10,976 nucleotides of DNA from JADJYF01 sp043782755 (GTDB taxonomy: Bacteria; Pseudomonadota; Gammaproteobacteria; Ga0077536). Positions 7,574 to 10,976 of the stretch are shown here, piece by piece (within the stretch, counting starts at the first letter, position 1; each line of letters opens with the position of its first letter). The stretch spans positions 1 to 10,976 of the forward strand of contig JAYWAC010000223.1 of assembly GCA_043782755.1 (NCBI GenBank), read 5' to 3'. The notes below the pieces were generated by a model that saw only the letters and a program-made list of their open reading frames with translations, was not told where the DNA came from and searched no databases. A program made the translations under genes and the position numbers.

Positions 7574-8074
7574 GTGAGCCGGCGCGCAGGAGGTCATGTT
7601 CGCGCTGCCATCGCCATGACGATCACCGTCTGGGCGGCGCTCACCAACGTCAGCCCGGTAGCTGCTCGCGAGCGATTTCAGTGTTCGATAGAGACCCAGG
7701 CCGCCGCAGCCATTCTTGACCTGCGCGATCGTGGTCAACCCAAGGCTTTTGTGCTCGCGCCGCTGCCTTCCCGCGAATCGGTGTTCAACGGCAAGCAAGG
7801 CACACTGCAAGCGAAGCTAGCGGTGCAGATGCATTCGATCATCGACGACGTCTATGCCAATCCGGACATCAAGGCGGCGCCCTACATCGCCTATAGAATG
7901 GCTAGCTGCGCGCGGCGCAACGACGGGCACAAGGTGCCGATGACATTTTCCGAGATCGCGCTGCCGCTGTTGGGCTGTCAGGAAAAACATGGCAATCAGC
8001 CCTCGGCGGCCCTGACGAAATGCGTAGCCGATGTCATCGAGTACGACAAAGACAAAGTCGACAATCGGCCTTGA
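7574..8074 (+). CDS. Hypothetical exported four-cysteine protein
   Basis: I do not recognise this 166-residue protein. From the GTG at 7574 it has a signal-peptide-like N-terminus: arginines at 3, 4 and 10, a moderately hydrophobic stretch about 11-27, and SPVAA-RE as a likely cleavage site near residue 31. The mature part has four cysteines (37, 112, 135 and 150), an even number compatible with two periplasmic disulfides. It also contains helical segments such as GTLQAKLAVQMHSIIDDVY. The start is uncertain. GTG 7574 has no clear ribosome-binding site but keeps the positively charged signal. ATG 7616 would leave a signal with no positive residue. An AGGAGG at 7588-7593 sits inside the frame but is followed by an out-of-frame ATG at 7596 with only 7 codons before TGA. 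It starts 7 bp after the oxidoreductase stop, suggesting one transcript. Confidence 0.65.
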   Translation: MSRRAGGHVRAAIAMTITVWAALTNVSPVAARERFQCSIETQAAAAILDLRDRGQPKAFVLAPLPSRESVFNGKQGTLQAKLAVQMHSIIDDVYANPDIKAAPYIAYRMASCARRNDGHKVPMTFSEIALPLLGCQEKHGNQPSAALTKCVADVIEYDKDKVDNRP

Positions 8075-8086
8075 TCAAAGCATCGC

Positions 8087-8299
8087 CTACGCTGCCACTT
8101 CGACCTACTCGACCGTGCTCTGCGGCGTCGGTATAGGCAGGCCGTCGTCGCGCATGCCATGCAGATGGCAAGCGATGGCCTCGCGGATCTGGTTTTCGGT
8201 TTCCTCGGCCGTCACGCCGGTTGCCACGCACCCAGAAAGATCTGGGACGTATGCGCAATAGTTGTTCTCTGCTTTCTCTATGACGACTGCGTATCGTAC
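8087..8299 (-). pseudogene. hicB: Decayed HicB antitoxin gene (no start codon, premature stop)
   Basis: The minus strand encodes a nearly complete HicB antitoxin. From 8299 the translation reads VRYAVVIEKAENNY, then CAYVPDLSGCVATGVTAEE, then IREAIACHLHGMRDDGLPIP. These are the hallmark segments of the small (about 70-residue) HicB family, which has a partial RNase-H-like fold and neutralises HicA. Two lesions are visible. Where the family has its initiating Met before RYA, the codon is GTA, and no ATG, GTG or TTG occurs in frame between there and the upstream in-frame TGA. In the tail, the expected tyrosine of a VEYVEVAA end is a TAG (8105-8107), followed in frame by V-E-V-A-A and the natural TAG at 8087-8089. 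It lies 7 bp after the hicA remnant, in the usual hicA-hicB order, with an SD-like GTGAGG overlapping the hicA stop. A functional antitoxin is unlikely. Confidence 0.85.
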
Positions 8300-8306
8300 T
8301 GGAACC

Positions 8307-8438
8307 TCACTTCTTAAGACCCGCCTGTTTCAGCAGGCTGTTCAAGGTACCAGGAGCGAGGTCATCGCTCGACCGTCCTGCCACAGTCACGCGACCTGGT
8401 TTAGATCCATGTTTGAACTGGCGATGGCTGCCTCTAGT
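8307..8438 (-). pseudogene. hicA: 5'-truncated HicA mRNA interferase toxin gene
   Basis: The minus strand encodes the C-terminal 43 residues of a HicA toxin followed by TGA at 8307-8309. HicA is a double-stranded-RNA-binding-fold mRNA-cleaving toxin of roughly 60-80 residues. Visible are TRGSHRQFKHGSKPGRVTV, with the catalytic histidine of the GSH motif, and SSDDLAPGTLNSLLKQAGLK, the family's conserved tail. The first 20-30 residues, including the start codon, are absent. Upstream of 8438 the sequence becomes the 3' end of the PsiF-like gene, whose TAG stop (8434-8436) overlaps this remnant. One more residue in the hicA frame (Ala, giving ATRGSH) may still be homologous, so the true breakpoint is probably near 8441-8445. 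The gene cannot produce an active toxin. It directly precedes the broken hicB. Confidence 0.83.
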
Positions 8439-9246
8439 GGCCCGCCAGGCAAGCATTCATATAGGCCATGATCTGCCCGTCCTTACCAATCTTGGCACGG
8501 GCTTCGTCCGCGCATCGCTTACTGCGTTCCAGACTTTCCTTGCTACTACGCTGGATCGGTAGCGCGGCAGTCGGCGCACTGCTGTCAGCCGTCGGTCGCA
8601 CGGCCGTGCATTGTTCGATGAAGGCCTGACGTTGCGCGCCCTGTCTGTCCTGCGCCAGCACATTGCAGGCCGCACGGCGACGCGGTTCGCTGTCTTGGCG
8701 CAAGACCGGCACCGTCTGGCCAGTGACGACACCGGGCACAGCGTCACTCATGCAGGCCTGGACGAAAGCCTGGCGCTCGGCACTTGGCTGGCTCTGGGCT
8801 TGGGACGTACAGGCAGCGCGGCGCTTGATCTCCTGGGGCTCGATGGCTGGGTTCTGGGTGCGGCTCGCGAGGCATTCCTTCAGATAGGCGACGCGCTGAT
8901 CGCCGTGCATGTTCTTGCTCGCTGTCGCACAGCCAAGGATGCGCTCCTGAGGGGGCAGCCCGTCGGCTTGCATGGCGACGACGGGTGCAGGAGCAGCGAC
9001 GGTGACTGGCGCTCCCGAGCTTGCCGACGGCGTTGATTTCTGCGCGACACTTGCGTCGGCTGCATGCAGCTTGGCGGCCTGACACTCGCTCATGAAAGCT
9101 TCGCGCTTGACGCCTTTCATGTCACCGGCTTCGCGGATGCATGCAGCCACCTGCATCAGTCTCTCGGTGGGAGAACTGTCGGCCGCCCGCACCCGTGGCA
9201 GGCTTAGCAGCAACAGAGCGAGACAGAAACCGACTCGGCGTGTCAT
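8434..9246 (-). CDS. Secreted protein with five PsiF-like cysteine-pair repeats
   Basis: This 270-residue protein has a clear Sec signal peptide (MTRR, a leucine-rich core, VRA-AD, cleavage after about residue 21), so it acts in the periplasm or outside. The mature protein is built from five copies of a unit like CxxxA...GxxRxAFxxxC, the pattern of the PsiF repeat known from the phosphate-starvation-inducible protein of E. coli. The cysteine pairs are 36/55, 106/125, 146/165 and 194/213, all exactly 19 apart, and 245/266, 21 apart. Linkers are rich in Ala, Pro, Ser and Thr, especially 61-97. E. coli PsiF is a much shorter protein, so five units is a clear expansion. Each pair may form a disulfide, but the molecular function of the repeat is not known. 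The start ATG has only a weak ribosome-binding site. The gene begins 63 bp after the upstream monooxygenase stop. Its last codons and stop lie at the hicA remnant junction. Confidence 0.8.
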   Translation of the reverse strand: MTRRVGFCLALLLLSLPRVRAADSSPTERLMQVAACIREAGDMKGVKREAFMSECQAAKLHAADASVAQKSTPSASSGAPVTVAAPAPVVAMQADGLPPQERILGCATASKNMHGDQRVAYLKECLASRTQNPAIEPQEIKRRAACTSQAQSQPSAERQAFVQACMSDAVPGVVTGQTVPVLRQDSEPRRRAACNVLAQDRQGAQRQAFIEQCTAVRPTADSSAPTAALPIQRSSKESLERSKRCADEARAKIGKDGQIMAYMNACLAGH

Positions 9247-9309
9247 GGCAGACGTCCATCGCGTAGTGAGCGATGGCGGGCAATATCACGCCCGCGACAA
9301 ATCACGCCC

Positions 9310-10800
9310 TCAAGCCGCCGTACGCTGGCCCGCATCGCGCGCGGCAATCGCCTGGGCAAACTCCAACACCCCATCCTCAAGCACCCCCTCACGTATGGTT
9401 TGCCGATCGAGGGTGTAGTTCTGGGTGTTGCGCCAAGGATCGCGATCGCCCTGTTTGGGAAACAGGTGGAGTGCGCGACGCATATAGCCGGGCGAGAAAT
9501 TTTCGATCATGAGATGGGGCGTCATGCCGCTATCGGACGGTCGCAGACGAGGCGTACAGCGCGTGCTACCGATCTCCGCCATACGATTCACCAGACGGCA
9601 CACGAACTCCGCCACCAACTCTGAGCGCAAGGTCCACGAAGCGTTGATGTAGCCGAGGGTGTAGATGAGATTGGGTACATCGGAAAACATCATGCCTTTG
9701 TAGGAAAAGGTCTCGGCAAAGACCACGGGCTTGCCGTCGACACTATAGGTCGCGCCGCCCAGCACTTCCAGATCGAGGCCAGTAGCGGTGACGACGATGT
9801 CCGCCGGCAGTTCCTGGCCTGATTTCAATTGAATGCCATGGGTCGTAAAGCGCTCGATTTCGTCGGTCACCACCTCCGCGCGGCCCGCGCGCAAGACCTT
9901 GAACAGATCGGCATCCGGCACCAGACACAAGCGTTGATCCCAGGGCATATAGCTCGGCGTGAAATGCTTCTCGACGTCGAAGTCCGGGCCGAGTTGCTTA
10001 CGCACCATGTTGATCAGCCGCGCGCGCATCTTCTCCGGCTGCTGGCGTGTCTGTTGATAGATATAGCGCTGGAACCACACGTTCTTGGCGCGCGTAAGTT
10101 TGTACGCCAGCTTCTCCGGCAATACCGCACGCAGGAAAGTCGCAATCGGATCCTTGGCCGGCAAGGACACCACATAGGTGGGCGAACGTTGCAGCATGGT
10201 GACCTTGGCCGCCTGCTCGGCCATCGCCGGCACCAAGGTCATGGCGGTCGCACCACTGCCGATGATGACGACCCGCTTACCGCTATAGTCGAGATCCTGC
10301 GGCCACTGCTGTGGATGAACAATACGCCCGCTGAAGTCGGCGCAGCCGGCGAAGGCCGGCATGTGTCCGTGGGCATAGTTGTAATAACCGCTGCACACGA
10401 ACAACACCTTGCAAGACAGACTCACCCGTTCACTGCCGCGCGCGCAGTCCACCGTCCAACGCGCATCGCTGCTACTAAAGGCCGCGTGCTTCATGCGATG
10501 ACCGAAGCGGATGAGTTTGTCGATGCCACGCTCGTGGGCCGCCTCCTTCACATAGGACAGGATGGACGGCCCATCAGCAATGGCCTTGGGCGACAGCCAG
10601 GGCTTGGAGTCATAACCCATGGTGTACATATCGCTGTCGGAACGGATCCCCGGGTAGCGGAATAGATCCCAGGTGCCGCCTATCGCATCGCGACTTTCGA
10701 GGATGGCGAAAGTCTTGCCCGGACAATTGTCCTGCAATTGCCGGGCGGCGCCGATACCGGACAGGCCGGCACCGACGATGATGACATCGAAATGATCCAT
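9310..10800 (-). CDS. EthA-like FAD-dependent Baeyer-Villiger monooxygenase
   Basis: This is a class-B flavoprotein monooxygenase (496 residues, close to the 489 of mycobacterial EthA) that would use FAD, NADPH and oxygen to turn ketones into esters or oxidise sulfur compounds. FAD-binding GAGLSG is at 10-15 with GGTWDLFRYPGIRSDSDMYT at 41-60. The Baeyer-Villiger fingerprint FxGxxxHxxxWP is present as FSGRIVHPQQWP at 156-167. The second, NADPH-binding Rossmann motif GSGATA is at 181-186, with LQRSP at 203-207. The late motif ATGLDL is at 339-344. Stretches such as NASWTLRSELVAEFVCRL closely resemble EthA as I recall it. I chose ATG 10800 because GGAG precedes it and the FAD motif then sits at the usual distance. 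An in-frame ATG at 10878 would overlap the previous gene and add 26 atypical residues. It lies 19 bp after the upstream monooxygenase stop, indicating one operon. The natural substrate is unknown. Confidence 0.92.
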   Translation of the reverse strand: MDHFDVIIVGAGLSGIGAARQLQDNCPGKTFAILESRDAIGGTWDLFRYPGIRSDSDMYTMGYDSKPWLSPKAIADGPSILSYVKEAAHERGIDKLIRFGHRMKHAAFSSSDARWTVDCARGSERVSLSCKVLFVCSGYYNYAHGHMPAFAGCADFSGRIVHPQQWPQDLDYSGKRVVIIGSGATAMTLVPAMAEQAAKVTMLQRSPTYVVSLPAKDPIATFLRAVLPEKLAYKLTRAKNVWFQRYIYQQTRQQPEKMRARLINMVRKQLGPDFDVEKHFTPSYMPWDQRLCLVPDADLFKVLRAGRAEVVTDEIERFTTHGIQLKSGQELPADIVVTATGLDLEVLGGATYSVDGKPVVFAETFSYKGMMFSDVPNLIYTLGYINASWTLRSELVAEFVCRLVNRMAEIGSTRCTPRLRPSDSGMTPHLMIENFSPGYMRRALHLFPKQGDRDPWRNTQNYTLDRQTIREGVLEDGVLEFAQAIAARDAGQRTAA

Positions 10801-10819
10801 GCTGACTCCGCGCCTGGCG

Positions 10820-10976
10820 CTATTGCAGGTCGAGACCGTCCATCTTGCCCTGCTGACGCCACGTCTCCAGCAATGCATAGAACTGCACGGCGCCTTCGTA
10901 CTGTTCTTCGAAGAAGCCCTTGGTATTGCCTTCTCCGGCGCGACCTTCGGCGTTGTAGTAGCCGGGCGTGCACTTG
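10820..10976 (-). CDS. Flavin-containing monooxygenase, C-terminal fragment (cut by window edge)
   Basis: Only the last 51 codons and the TAG (10820-10822) are inside the window. The translation KCTPGYYNAEG, then KGFFEEQYEG, AVQFYALLETWRQQG and KMDGLDLQ matches the usual end of bacterial flavin-containing or Baeyer-Villiger monooxygenases: a C-TPGYYN-EG segment followed by a helix containing LLExWR. The truncation is caused by the window boundary, not by a mutation. It is 19 bp upstream of the EthA-like gene on the same strand, so the two are probably co-transcribed. Its C-terminus differs from that of the EthA-like protein, so this is a different subfamily and not a recent duplicate. Confidence 0.8.
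   Translation of the reverse strand, partial: KCTPGYYNAEGRAGEGNTKGFFEEQYEGAVQFYALLETWRQQGKMDGLDLQ

Noticed and set aside
8031..8261. 76-codon open frame on the plus strand overlapping the end of the exported protein gene
   Set aside because: The opposite strand of the same bases encodes clear HicB antitoxin sequence, so this is its shadow.
9276..9295. GCGGGC / GCCCGC hairpin after the monooxygenase gene as an intrinsic terminator
   Set aside because: The stem is only 6 bp with an 8-base loop, and no T-run follows on the minus strand.
9829..10665. 278-codon open frame on the plus strand
   Set aside because: It is antisense to the monooxygenase gene, whose motifs are unambiguous, and shows only Arg/His-rich shadow translation.
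10801..10878. Upstream ATG at 10878 as the start of the EthA-like monooxygenase
   Set aside because: It would overlap the coding end of the preceding monooxygenase and add 26 residues before the FAD motif. ATG 10800 has a ribosome-binding site and normal spacing.
10680..10973. 97-codon minus-strand frame spanning the two monooxygenase genes
   Set aside because: It is an Arg/Ser-rich shadow. The other minus-strand frames carry the real monooxygenase sequences.

Overview
The window is GC-rich, densely coded proteobacterial chromosome. A CzcCBA-type efflux operon, a PsiF-repeat secreted protein and EthA-like flavin monooxygenases suggest a gammaproteobacterium or relative, possibly an environmental degrader. 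The genus cannot be read from the sequence. I saw no rRNA, tRNA, CRISPR array, transposase or phage gene.

Region 1 (31-5605, minus strand) is a complete tripartite heavy-metal efflux operon. It is transcribed as outer-membrane channel (TolC/CzcC type), then lipoprotein membrane-fusion subunit (CzcB type), then inner-membrane RND pump (CzcA type). Both junctions are 4-bp ATGA overlaps, so translation is probably coupled. Together the three proteins would export divalent metal ions from the periplasm or cytoplasm across the outer membrane using the proton gradient. The pump has the CzcA-type acidic triad and lacks the methionines of the copper pump CusA. No metal-responsive regulator is encoded in the window.

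Region 2 (5606-6483) is a long divergent intergenic region with no convincing intact gene. It holds three hairpin-forming dyads, smaller palindromes, a short stretch resembling the C-terminal end of a TonB-dependent receptor, and a good sigma70-like promoter for the next gene.

Region 3 (6484-8074, plus strand) encodes a luciferase-like flavin-dependent oxidoreductase, followed 7 bp later by a small exported four-cysteine protein of unknown function.

Region 4 (8087-8438, minus strand) looks like empty spacer but contains the decayed remains of a hicAB toxin-antitoxin locus. hicA has lost its 5' half. hicB has lost its start codon and carries a premature TAG six residues before its natural end.

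Region 5 (8434-10976, minus strand) contains a secreted protein with five PsiF-like cysteine-pair repeats, a full-length EthA-like Baeyer-Villiger monooxygenase, and, cut by the window edge, the C-terminus of a second flavin monooxygenase 19 bp upstream. The two monooxygenases look like an operon for oxygenating ketones or related hydrophobic compounds.

The most unusual items are the unannotated hicAB remnant and its fusion point with the PsiF-like gene, the five-repeat PsiF-like protein, and two long perfect inverted repeats inside the outer-membrane channel gene. I found no clearly new multi-gene system.
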